A stretch of DNA of 64,000 bases from Algibacillus agarilyticus (lineage in GTDB: Bacteria; Pseudomonadota; Gammaproteobacteria; Enterobacterales; Alteromonadaceae): NCBI RefSeq assembly GCF_003286125.1, contig NZ_QMED01000008.1, positions 102,195-166,194 of the forward strand, read 5' to 3'. The translations under genes and the position numbers were made by a program. Below the pieces are notes generated by a model, which did not search any database, had not been told where the DNA came from, and worked only from the letters and a program-made list of their open reading frames with translations. This document shows positions 26,264-33,990 of this stretch, in pieces (within the stretch, counting starts at the first letter, position 1; the number at the start of each line of letters is the position of its first letter).

Positions 26264-26794
26264 ATGCAGATGATAAAACACTATCAAGATAGCCTCGCGC
26301 AAGCCATCATCTTTTTAAGTCGTTTATCTGAACAAGAATACCAATATTGCAGCTCAAACATGAGTTCGATTGGAGCACATGTTCGCCATATTCTTGATCA
26401 CTTTATTGTGATAAAACATTGCATAGAGCAGGACTCAGCAATCGTAAACTACGAGAATCGTCAACGTGGTAGCCAGGTTGAAACCGATAAACAACTCGCG
26501 ATCCAAAGCATTAATAAATTAATCACTTGGTTGGGTCAATTAGACCACACTCAGTTAGATAAACTCATTAGTGTTGAATCTCAAATTAGTATTACCGAAA
26601 CCTGTATTGTCAGCGTACCTTCAAGTATCAACCGCGAACTGATGTTTGCCGCCAGTCACGCTGTACATCATTATGCGTTAATGAAAAATATTTTATCGAC
26701 GCAAATACCCACACATACACAAGCCTCATCCGATCATATTGCAAACTTTGGCGTAGCCCCTTCAACGGTGCAATTTAATAAAAGTGAATCTTAG
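26264..26794 (+). CDS. DinB-family protein
   Basis: 176 residues of four-helix-bundle character with the three metal-binding histidine positions of DinB/YfiT proteins: IGAHVRHILDH near residue 40 and ASHAVHHYALMK near residue 130. Such proteins are metal-dependent thiol transferases or hydrolases. The substrate is unknown. GCAGGAAGCGCCCA provides a ribosome site. It is monocistronic, followed by the interspersed palindrome. Confidence 0.85.
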   Translation: MQMIKHYQDSLAQAIIFLSRLSEQEYQYCSSNMSSIGAHVRHILDHFIVIKHCIEQDSAIVNYENRQRGSQVETDKQLAIQSINKLITWLGQLDHTQLDKLISVESQISITETCIVSVPSSINRELMFAASHAVHHYALMKNILSTQIPTHTQASSDHIANFGVAPSTVQFNKSES

Positions 26795-26873
26795 CCCGTC
26801 TATATCTCCGCTATTTTTATGTCAAGTTAAAGCCTTGGGTTGATCTTATCATTCGGAAATATTACTGTTTTAT

Positions 26874-26908
26874 ATACATGATACCCAAGTCACTTGGGTA
26901 TCATGTAT
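26874..26908. repeat. Interspersed palindrome, copy 2
   Basis: A perfect 17-bp inverted repeat around one C; the core arms are identical to copy 1 (ATACCCAAGT/ACTTGGGTAT), with a further 7 bp of compensating arm. It is 36 bp upstream of the chemoreceptor start codon. The longer, still perfect arms suggest selection on the stem. Confidence 0.85.
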
Positions 26909-26943
26909 TCGCTTAGCTAACTCATTTAATAACGAGGTGTTTG

Positions 26944-28062
26944 ATGATATTCAACTTTAATAAAAATACGGAAATAGAAAACCTTAAAAATGAAATTAAA
27001 GCTTTAAAGCAACAAAATAAAGCTCTCACCGACGAATTAAGCCAAGCTGCATATGCCAATACTGAGCTGTCTTCAGACATGACAGATGTAACAATAAGAG
27101 CGAATAATCAACAAGATATAAATAAATTGTGGTTGCAATCATCCACTCTTGTTAACCAAATTAGAGAAAACCTAGCTGAGTCTTCTGCTGAACTTATAAC
27201 TCATCGAGACGACTTTCAATCGGCTCAGCAATTATTTGATCACATCATGAATATGCTAGCAGAGACCGTGATATCAACGGCAAAAATATCTACAGACACT
27301 AAATCGGCTTCAGATTCCGTTGATCAATTGAAAACGGTGACCGCTGGCATTAATGAATTCGTAGATATTATTAAAGGTATATCTGACCAAACTAATTTAT
27401 TAGCTCTGAATGCAGCAATTGAAGCCGCTCGAGCAGGAGAACAAGGCAGAGGTTTTGCCGTTGTCGCTGATGAAGTAAGAACCTTAGCACAACGCTCATC
27501 TGAAGCATCAAATGAGATATCCAATTTGATTGAACAAGTTAATCAACAAATGGAAAGCGTTATAAAAGGTATTCTTCATGTGGGTCAAAAAAGCACAGAG
27601 ATAAATGCAAGCACCTCGAGGATCGAAGAAACCGCCGATAAAATAGTACACCTGTCGCAAAATATGTATTCCGTTATCACAAATTCAACGGCCAATGCAT
27701 TTATACAAACAGTAAAAATGGATCATGTCGTCTGGAAGTTAGATGTTTATAAAGTTATGTTAGGTATGTCAGATAAGTCGCCTGAAGACTTTGCCGACCA
27801 CACAATGTGTCGCTTAGGGCAATGGTATTATACTGGTGAAGGCGCAACAAAATATTCAACGTTTAACGCGTTTAAACAAATAGAAAAACCGCATGCAGAT
27901 GTTCATAACCAAGGAATAGCGGCATTAAAAGCCTATGCGGAAGGAAATACAGAACAAGTCGTCACGAGTCTTACGCAAATGGAAAATGCTAGCTTTAAGG
28001 TTGTCGATTTATTAACCGCTTTGTCTAATGATATAAAGCACGATATCCCCATGACAATATAA
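26944..28062 (+). CDS. Cytoplasmic methyl-accepting chemoreceptor with CZB domain
   Basis: About 372 residues with no membrane segment. An N-terminal coiled coil ([22 protein letters not shown]) is followed by the MCP signalling hairpin [37 protein letters not shown], quoted here only by its ends [11 protein letters not shown] and [13 protein letters not shown]. The C-terminal 110 residues form a CZB domain: MDHVVWK, the zinc cysteine in [11 protein letters not shown], and KPHADVH. CZB receptors sense zinc, redox or hypochlorous acid and some act on cyclases rather than flagella. The ATG at 26944 is chosen because GAGG lies 6 bases before it. Confidence 0.93.
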   Translation: MIFNFNKNTEIENLKNEIKALKQQNKALTDELSQAAYANTELSSDMTDVTIRANNQQDINKLWLQSSTLVNQIRENLAESSAELITHRDDFQSAQQLFDHIMNMLAETVISTAKISTDTKSASDSVDQLKTVTAGINEFVDIIKGISDQTNLLALNAAIEAARAGEQGRGFAVVADEVRTLAQRSSEASNEISNLIEQVNQQMESVIKGILHVGQKSTEINASTSRIEETADKIVHLSQNMYSVITNSTANAFIQTVKMDHVVWKLDVYKVMLGMSDKSPEDFADHTMCRLGQWYYTGEGATKYSTFNAFKQIEKPHADVHNQGIAALKAYAEGNTEQVVTSLTQMENASFKVVDLLTALSNDIKHDIPMTI

Positions 28063-28101
28063 AAAAACAAGCCTTTTTATATATAAATCACAGAGCAAAA
28101 C

Positions 28102-28860
28102 ATGTGCACATTAAGTTGGCAATTAATGCCAAAGGGTTATGAAGTTTTCTTTAATCGTGATGAACAGGTAACACGGCCTAAAGCGATAGATCCACAATTT
28201 GATAATGCTTTACAAGCGATTTATCCGATAGACCCACAAGCCGGCGGCACTTGGATTGCAACCAACAAAATGGGCTCAACTTACTGTTTATTAAATAATT
28301 ATCAAGCAAGTGAGCAGGCGCTTTTAAAAGGTAAAAAAGCGAAAAGGAGTCGAGGACTAATTATTATCGATTTATTATCGCTTTGCCCTACCAAGCCAGA
28401 AAAAGAGATTGAACAAGTTCAAAAAAAGCTTACGCCCCAATATTTAGCCGATTTTGCCCCTTTCACACTTTGTGTATTTACAGCCGACACATCGACAAAA
28501 AAATCATTGGTTAATCAACTTGATTGGAATGGCGAACAGTTATCCCTTTCGGTAGCACAAGCTCCACTAACGTCATCGGGCTTTAATTTTACCGAAGTTA
28601 AAAAAGCGCGTTTAGCCACCTATCAAGCAATGAAAGCGCAAAGCCAAAATGGCACATTGGATTTACTCGTGTTTCATGCAAGTCATCAGCCTGCTAAAGA
28701 GGCTTATTCAGTTTGTATGCATCGCGACGATGCGCAAACGCAAAGTTTAACGCATATTATCGTTTCTAATGAGCACGTGCAGTTTAATTACCGAGACACC
28801 TCTCCCTGCTTATTAACCGAATTTAAAACGTCATCGATGCAACGCATGACACACATTTAG
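28102..28860 (+). CDS. TANGO2/NRDE-family Ntn-hydrolase-like protein
   Basis: 252 residues beginning MCTLSW with FFNRDEQVTRPK near residue 20, the NRDE signature. Cys2 after methionine removal would be the catalytic nucleophile of an Ntn-type amidohydrolase. GGTWIATNKMGSTYCLLNN is also characteristic. TANGO2-type proteins have been connected with haem trafficking and lipid homeostasis; the bacterial role is open. It is 40 bp after the chemoreceptor and convergent with the second OlsF-like gene. Confidence 0.88.
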   Translation: MCTLSWQLMPKGYEVFFNRDEQVTRPKAIDPQFDNALQAIYPIDPQAGGTWIATNKMGSTYCLLNNYQASEQALLKGKKAKRSRGLIIIDLLSLCPTKPEKEIEQVQKKLTPQYLADFAPFTLCVFTADTSTKKSLVNQLDWNGEQLSLSVAQAPLTSSGFNFTEVKKARLATYQAMKAQSQNGTLDLLVFHASHQPAKEAYSVCMHRDDAQTQSLTHIIVSNEHVQFNYRDTSPCLLTEFKTSSMQRMTHI

Positions 28861-28878
28861 GTTTAGATTTAGGTACCG

Positions 28879-30621
28879 CTAAAACTGTCGTGCGAGATAT
28901 CGTTCCAGCTCATCACCTAAATATAACTTAAGAAACCGTTTAGGCGCAGTCGGTAAATGAACACTTAACAACAAGCCTGGTGTTTGCGCAAAGTTAGGGT
29001 CAATACCTAAACAATAAAACTGCGCCCCAAGCTGATGATATTGTTTGAGTAATACCGGTAAGCCTTTGCCATCTGGCTCTATCTGTTTTACTAGCCACTC
29101 TAACTCATTAATGTCGGCTGGGTATTGAGATAAGTAATGACTCACTTCTTGGCTGTGAGCATGTTCAAAGGCTAACTTAGGTAAAGCAGCATCGGTTGGT
29201 TTAACCAAAAAACGTTGGATCAAATACACACTCAACGGACTATATTGGGTTGTTAATGAAACCGTTCCATACAAGGTTTGATAGCGTGGAAAACGCGCGA
29301 TAAATCGAGCAATGCCTTTAAATAAAAGCAAAAGCGAATGGTAACTTTTTTGATAGTCTGGCACGACAAACGAGCGTCCCATTTCTAAACAGGGTTGCTG
29401 CTGATTAATAAAATCAGCATTAAAGTTAAACATTTGTGCTAAATATAACGCCTGATTTCCGCCTTGCTCACGCAAAATATCGGTTTGCCCCATTCGGTAG
29501 GCCCCCACTAATTTAGACACTTCACGATCAAACACAAACAAATGAGTATAGGTTTTATCGCGCTCATCGCCATCTTGCGGGTGACCACTACCTTCATCAT
29601 ATAAACGAAACGCCTCTTCACGCCGGATCCGGATTTCTTGCAAGATGTGTGGGATTTGATCGTATTGCGCATAATAAACAACAAACTGCTTGTGCTTAGC
29701 GAGCTGCTGCTCTTCAGGTAACGATTGCACCTCGGCCAATAATAAAGCGGGCTCAACAAAAGTCGCTAAAGGTTGTAAAGTGACTGAATCAATTTTAGGC
29801 CAATTTAGCTGTAATTTGGGATCTTGTAAGTAAGTAAGCAAACGCGTTAAATCAGTGTTCTGTTGATCATTTTTTTCGGTATACGGGGTTACTAATTTTT
29901 TGGCAAATGTCATTGGGATGTTACGTCCTTTACTGGCTATCATTTCACGGATCAGCATTAATAATCTAAAACGAAAATACACACGCCCTAATTGATAAAA
30001 CAACGGTCTATTTTGACCCGCGATGTGCAAGGGTAATAATTGCACCCCCTCCACTTTAGCTAAAAATTGCAAACTTCGATGCCAGTCATGATCGGCAATG
30101 CCTTTAAATTCATTACGGTGGTAACTCACTCGCCCCGCCGGAAAAATAACGAGTAATCCTTTATTTTCTAAGTGTTTACGACATCGCTTAAGCGATTCAA
30201 AATTACCTTTCGCGCCGGTTTTTAGTGGATTAGTGTAAATAAAATAAGGCGCGAGTTCAGGAAAAATAGACAAACCGACATTCGCTAATATTTTAACATC
30301 TGGGCGAACTTGTGCCATTAGGTTAGCAAGCACAACACCTTCAACACCGCCAAAAGGATGGTTTGCAACCACAACAATCGGTTTGTTTTTGGGCAATGCG
30401 GTTAAATCAAACCCACTCACCACAGCGGATAATTTAAAAACGTGAATAAACTTGTCGGTAAATGCGTGAGCCGACAAACCATTAAATTGATTAGCTTGAT
30501 ACAATTTATTTAAATAACTGATACCCAGTAATTTATCAATAATGCCTAAACCGATACGCGCAAAGTAATTTAAAGGTTTAGCAGTGAAAAAGTGTTTTAT
30601 TGAAATTTGATGTGAAGGCAT
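28879..30621 (-). CDS. Second OlsF-like two-domain acyltransferase
   Basis: 580 residues with the same two-part layout as the protein at 7461-9389: an LPLAT domain (PIVVVANHPFGGVEGVVLANL and LLVIFPAGRVSYHRNE) and an OlsB-type GNAT domain (RREEAFRLYDEGSGHPQDGD, LVGAYRMGQTD, LEMGRSFVVPDYQ, YCLGIDPNFAQTPGLLL). The LPLAT catalytic acid is Glu rather than Asp (NHPFGGVEG). It lacks the low-complexity tail of its paralogue. The GNAT part carries the conserved substrate-positioning segments. Both copies may make different amino-acid-containing lipids, or one may be a degenerate copy; sequence alone does not decide. Confidence 0.78.
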   Translation of the reverse strand: MPSHQISIKHFFTAKPLNYFARIGLGIIDKLLGISYLNKLYQANQFNGLSAHAFTDKFIHVFKLSAVVSGFDLTALPKNKPIVVVANHPFGGVEGVVLANLMAQVRPDVKILANVGLSIFPELAPYFIYTNPLKTGAKGNFESLKRCRKHLENKGLLVIFPAGRVSYHRNEFKGIADHDWHRSLQFLAKVEGVQLLPLHIAGQNRPLFYQLGRVYFRFRLLMLIREMIASKGRNIPMTFAKKLVTPYTEKNDQQNTDLTRLLTYLQDPKLQLNWPKIDSVTLQPLATFVEPALLLAEVQSLPEEQQLAKHKQFVVYYAQYDQIPHILQEIRIRREEAFRLYDEGSGHPQDGDERDKTYTHLFVFDREVSKLVGAYRMGQTDILREQGGNQALYLAQMFNFNADFINQQQPCLEMGRSFVVPDYQKSYHSLLLLFKGIARFIARFPRYQTLYGTVSLTTQYSPLSVYLIQRFLVKPTDAALPKLAFEHAHSQEVSHYLSQYPADINELEWLVKQIEPDGKGLPVLLKQYHQLGAQFYCLGIDPNFAQTPGLLLSVHLPTAPKRFLKLYLGDELERYLARQF

Positions 30622-30776
30622 GAATCCATTCTTATATCGGCTTGCTTAACGTTAATCATAACTCGAACTTAAGCAATACAATAGCTTAACGTTTGATAAA
30701 TATAGTCTTTTCGCTCAGATTTTATGGTTCATTGTCAGCGCTTACACTCGACTTTGGCTCCTGCGTCGTTCTAACA

Positions 30777-30792
30777 CCTAAATCCATTTAGG
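30777..30792. repeat. Hairpin A of cluster (CCTAAA-TCCA-TTTAGG)
   Basis: Perfect 6-bp stem with a TCCA tetraloop on the plus strand (TGGA on the minus strand), first member of the cluster. Confidence 0.6.
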
Positions 30793-30841
30793 CGGCCCCA
30801 ATCACATAGTAGATCATATGCTCATGGCGTCTCGAAGCTTG

Positions 30842-30857
30842 CCTGCATGGATGCAGG
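30842..30857. repeat. Hairpin B of cluster (CCTGCA-TGGA-TGCAGG)
   Basis: Perfect 6-bp stem with a TGGA loop, 50 bp after hairpin A. It is followed by a GC-rich stretch (GGGGCGAGAGCAGGACGCGG). Confidence 0.6.
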
Positions 30858-30897
30858 TAAGGGGCGAGAGCAGGACGCGGTAGCTTTGACTGCTTTG

Positions 30898-30913
30898 CTT
30901 ACATGGATGTAAG
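30898..30913. repeat. Hairpin C of cluster (CTTACA-TGGA-TGTAAG)
   Basis: Perfect 6-bp stem with a TGGA loop. A longer bulged hairpin (CGGTTTC ... GAAACCG, apical CTGGA) follows immediately at about 30919-30943. Confidence 0.6.
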
Positions 30914-31174
30914 TACTTCGGTTTCGTCTGGAACGAGAAACCGGCCCCTAAAACCCGATCGCTTTGACTATAGACCAATAACTTGAACCCTTTATTTAAT
31001 CTAACTATTCACCTGTATCGTTAAGCTTATAACTAGATATAGTATAAGCGATTGAATCATATTAAAGCGGCATAAAAAGCGCTTGTTTTTTAAACACAAC
31101 CGTACTTAATTCAGCTATAATTAAAGTTCAGTGTGCCGTTTAAGCGCATTAAATTATTTTTGAGGATTATTATC

Positions 31175-31525
31175 ATGCCTGACAATATTAGTTACCCAGA
31201 TAACTCTGCATCTTTGCAAACGCAACAGGCACAAGCCCAGCAGAATCAACACGCCGAGCAAGCTAAACTGGCAGCCGATGCAGAACAAGCACAGGCCGTA
31301 GAGCAACAAACTCAACAAGCAGAGCTTGAAGCGAATATTGAAAGTGAGACACCGCCTCCTGCAGGTGAGACACAAGCCCCAACTGATACTTTATCAGCAG
31401 AATCGTTATCTGAAGGCCAAGCCGAAGCCGCACTTGCTGAAGCTCAGCAACAAATAGAAAAAGAACCAGAGCAAGCGCAAGATACACAAGCGAATGTGAC
31501 ACCTGAAGATGTGGTAGGAGTATAA
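31175..31525 (+). CDS. Low-complexity Gln/Ala/Glu-rich acidic protein
   Basis: 116 residues from the ATG at 31175, chosen because TGAGG lies about 9 bases upstream. The composition is dominated by Q, A and E (LQTQQAQAQQNQHAEQAKL, LAEAQQQIEKEPEQAQDTQ) with a Pro-rich hinge (SETPPPAGETQAPTD). It is predicted to be an extended or coiled acidic polypeptide without signal peptide or membrane segment. No family is recognised. It is followed 6 bp later by a small helical protein, so the two are translated from one message. Confidence 0.7.
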   Translation: MPDNISYPDNSASLQTQQAQAQQNQHAEQAKLAADAEQAQAVEQQTQQAELEANIESETPPPAGETQAPTDTLSAESLSEGQAEAALAEAQQQIEKEPEQAQDTQANVTPEDVVGV

Positions 31526-31531
31526 GCCTGA

Positions 31532-31834
31532 ATGCCGGCTGCAGGAATTAATCGTTATCATGTTATTCAAATGAGCGCCGAGTCTCGTATTAGTAGACTC
31601 GCTCGTTTATATCAAATTGGTATCGAGGCATGCCAACAGCAAGATGATTATCGGGTGACTAAAGTTTTATTTTTATTACATAAAAAATTAGATAAGCAGG
31701 CTAATGCCGCATTGGCAGCTTCATTAACCAAAATATATAAACACCTTTTGCACTGCAACCAGCAAGGTAACTTTGAAGAAATTAAAGCAACGTTACAATC
31801 TTTACAACGTAGTTGGCTGACATCACAACGTTAA
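31532..31834 (+). CDS. Small helical protein, weakly FliS-like
   Basis: 100 residues, all-helical. The C-terminal half (LTKIYKHLLHCNQQGNFEEI, KATLQSLQRSWLTSQR) resembles the pattern of FliS chaperones, where a helix with Tyr/Leu is followed by a segment ending in an aromatic-containing helix (L..L...W). The N-terminal half (ISRLARLYQIGIEACQQQDD) is also FliS-like but lacks the usual LILMLYDGA core, so the match is only suggestive. It is directly downstream of the acidic Gln/Ala-rich gene and followed by a strong terminator; the two form a short operon. Confidence 0.65.
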   Translation: MPAAGINRYHVIQMSAESRISRLARLYQIGIEACQQQDDYRVTKVLFLLHKKLDKQANAALAASLTKIYKHLLHCNQQGNFEEIKATLQSLQRSWLTSQR

Positions 31835-31890
31835 TCTTCATTGTTAAAAACGTTATTTAACCTATTTCATTCATACAGCACCGTCCAACA

Positions 31891-31917
31891 AAAAAAGCGC
31901 ATAAATGCGCTTTTTTT
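31891..31917. terminator. Bidirectional intrinsic terminator
   Basis: Stem AAAAAAGCGCA/TGCGCTTTTTT with loop TAAA. It separates the convergent small operon (plus strand, ends 31834) and the cyclophilin gene (minus strand, ends 31937). Confidence 0.9.
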
Positions 31918-31936
31918 GTTTACTCAAAACGATAAT

Positions 31937-32779
31937 TTACTTGTTTAATCGCCCAGCAAACTTACGTGTAATACCAAGCATAAGTAACATAACCATAAAC
32001 CAGTTTGCACTGCCACCACTTGATGAGCCGCCTGTTGCTGGTGTATCGGTTCCACCATTGTCAGGAGTGCTCGTTGCCGTTGTATTCTCAATTAACGTTA
32101 GATCAGCAGCGGTATCCACATTAGCATTAACAATTTCAATGCTTTCAATCAATATAAACTGGCTATCGGTTACAGGTTCATTATTGTTTCGATCGGTTTC
32201 GCTAAAATTACGTAAAGGCACTTCACCAAAGGGGCTTGCATAAGTAAAAATAGGGACAGCAGCCATGGCATCAACGATTTCCATACCATCGCCAATCACT
32301 TGACCAAAAGTGGTAAAACCTTCGTTTTGGTTATCTAATATAGCTTGGTTATCGGCTAGGTTAAAAAACCATTGGCTAGTCGCACTATCTGGCTGGCCAC
32401 CTAATTTAGCCATGGCAATGGTGCCACGACGGCTAGACCATTTGGGCTCATTTTCTACTGACGCTTTAGCGGGGTAACTTAAGACTTTATAATCGTCTGC
32501 CGTTGCCGATGCTGTATCTAATCCCCAATAAAAACCACCGCCTTGAATAATAAAACCAGGCACAGAACGATGCATTACAATATTTTTATAATCACCTTCA
32601 TTTACGTATGATAAAAAATTCGCCACTGTTTTAGGCGTGGTTTCATCATATAAATTAACTTCAAAGTCGCCCAAGCTAGTTTTAAATTGAACAATAGTTG
32701 CTTGAGCAGGGGCGATTAAACAACAAGCAATAACAGAAGCAATACCTGCCACTTTTTGACTAAAACGAGTTTTGAACAT
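31937..32779 (-). CDS. Cyclophilin-type PPIase with GlyGly-CTERM tail
   Basis: 280 residues. A signal peptide (about 1-27, ending APAQA) precedes a cyclophilin domain (FKTSLGDFEVNLYDETTPKT, VANFLSYV, VMHRSVPGFIIQGGGF, SQWFFNLADN, GFTTFGQVIGDGMEIVDAM). A long Thr/Asp/Gly-rich stretch follows, then GGSSSGGSANWFMVMLLMLG and the basic end RKFAGRLNK. That Gly-Gly, hydrophobic helix, Arg/Lys order is the GlyGly-CTERM sorting signal, cut by rhombosortase in many marine gammaproteobacteria. The isomerase probably acts in the envelope or on the cell surface. The active-site Arg is present (MHRSVPGF). Confidence 0.88.
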   Translation of the reverse strand: MFKTRFSQKVAGIASVIACCLIAPAQATIVQFKTSLGDFEVNLYDETTPKTVANFLSYVNEGDYKNIVMHRSVPGFIIQGGGFYWGLDTASATADDYKVLSYPAKASVENEPKWSSRRGTIAMAKLGGQPDSATSQWFFNLADNQAILDNQNEGFTTFGQVIGDGMEIVDAMAAVPIFTYASPFGEVPLRNFSETDRNNNEPVTDSQFILIESIEIVNANVDTAADLTLIENTTATSTPDNGGTDTPATGGSSSGGSANWFMVMLLMLGITRKFAGRLNK

Positions 32780-33050
32780 TTAGTTAACCTTTAGTAAGTA
32801 ATTAATATATTAATAAAAACATCATGCCATAGTTTTTGTCTAATTTTGGTAAAGAATTGTAAATCATTAGCAATAACTCAATTTTACAGCTAATAAAAAA
32901 ACGCTAAACCTAAAACTGAAAGTTGAAAAATTGCGCTAGATCAACATTCATTCACACTCTTGATAGCTTGTTCTGCCGTATGATCTAGATCAAAGAAAAA
33001 TAGCCTACTTACCGCTATCTTAACGTTATCAACTAAAGAGGAAACAAGTT

Positions 33051-33194
33051 ATGAATATTTGGCAAGTAATTGTAAACGATCCAATCGCGTGGTGCTCTTT
33101 ATTCGGTATCGCTTTAATGGTTGCCATGTTTGGCTATTATGCATGGTACTTTGTTAGCCATGTTATTGAAGCGGAAGAAAAAATAAAAGAATAA
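33051..33194 (+). CDS. Small single-helix membrane protein, DUF3149-like
   Basis: 47 residues from the ATG at 33051, preceded by AAAGAGGAAACAAGTT, an excellent ribosome site. The sequence opens MNIWQVIVNDPIAWCSLFGI and has one hydrophobic helix (LFGIALMVAMFGYYAWYFV) and a charged tail EAEEKIKE. The size and the N-terminal W...NDPIAWxSL pattern resemble the DUF3149 family. The family has no assigned function. A stable hairpin lies 25 bp after the stop. Confidence 0.75.
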   Translation: MNIWQVIVNDPIAWCSLFGIALMVAMFGYYAWYFVSHVIEAEEKIKE

Positions 33195-33218
33195 TTATCG
33201 CGGCTATCCTATTTAGAC

Positions 33219-33254
33219 TAAGTCACTTTAAAGAAAATACGTTAAAGTGACTTA
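33219..33254 (+). terminator. Hairpin after the small membrane protein
   Basis: A 13-bp stem (TAAGTCACTTTAA / TTAAAGTGACTTA) with a 10-base loop, 25 bp past the stop of the small gene. No strong T-run follows, so termination is less certain than the symmetry. Confidence 0.5.
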
Positions 33255-33339
33255 AGTATATAACCCTTTAATTGCCCACGCTTATCCACTATTATATTTG
33301 CTTCTGCTCTGCAAAATGAGCGCTAACAAGGAAGCAGCA

Positions 33340-33873
33340 ATGACAACGGACACCCCGCAAAACAAACCTTCTTTAAGGTTAAAAATGCGAATCAAAATAA
33401 ATAAGTTAAATACGATCTTAAGCAATTTAACGCGCATGCAAAAAGCATTAGTGGTGTTAAGCGTGGGCGTATTCTTATATTTACTAAATGGTTTAACGCC
33501 GTTAACCTTTATTTGGCCAGTCATCATGGCTTATCAGCTTTATTATCAAGTGCAGACTGAGCCAGTAATAAATCAATACCATGACGATATATTTGCCTTA
33601 CTGACACTCAATAATGACCGCTTGATCGTGAGCGAAGACGAATTAAACATTGCTGATATTAGTACCGTGGTGATTGACCAAATCAACCTAACGACAGATC
33701 ACGCTTTATTACAAAAAAACTTCTCTGAGTTTAAAAGTAAACAACACGTGGGCTTATTACATTTTGCTTTTAATCGAGGTGGAAAATTATTGTATTATTT
33801 TCCGACTGAGCAAGTGACAGAGCTAACTGAATTCTTTCAACGCCATTTACCGAACACAAAAATAATTAAATAA
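33340..33873 (+). CDS. Membrane-anchored protein of unknown function
   Basis: 177 residues from the ATG at 33340, chosen because AAGGAAG lies 6-8 bases before it. After a basic N-terminus (LRLKMRIKINKL) there are two adjacent hydrophobic helices (ALVVLSVGVFLYLLNG and LTFIWPVIMAYQLYYQV), then a soluble domain of about 110 residues with alternating strands (DRLIVSEDELNIADISTVVI, HVGLLHFAFNRGGKLLYYFP), reminiscent of bacterial PH-like domains. I recognise no named family. It is monocistronic. Confidence 0.7.
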   Translation: MTTDTPQNKPSLRLKMRIKINKLNTILSNLTRMQKALVVLSVGVFLYLLNGLTPLTFIWPVIMAYQLYYQVQTEPVINQYHDDIFALLTLNNDRLIVSEDELNIADISTVVIDQINLTTDHALLQKNFSEFKSKQHVGLLHFAFNRGGKLLYYFPTEQVTELTEFFQRHLPNTKIIK

Positions 33874-33990
33874 AACAACGAACAGAGCATAATTAATCAC
33901 TATTTATTACAATGCTTGTCTTGCATTGTCAGTAAGACAATTGAATACTGTCACTAATTGTTTTGTCGTCTTTTAGAGTTTAGTTTATTC

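Larger units (their letters stand above)
30622..31174. other. Intergenic region with a cluster of TGGA/TCCA-loop hairpins
   Basis: 553 bp without a gene. Between 30777 and 30950 there are four stem-loops: three with perfect 6-bp stems and tetraloops TCCA or TGGA, and a longer bulged one with CTGGA in its loop. GCTTTGACT occurs twice (near 30882 and 30961). A TATAAT box at 31116-31121 may belong to the promoter of the following gene. Confidence 0.6.

Noticed and set aside
30721-30980. tRNA or tmRNA in the hairpin cluster
   Set aside because: The stems are short and separate; no acceptor stem, TTC loop or CCA pattern could be aligned.
31154-31502. Open frames opposite the Gln/Ala-rich gene
   Set aside because: They are Leu-rich shadows of the low-complexity codons; the plus-strand frame has the ribosome site.
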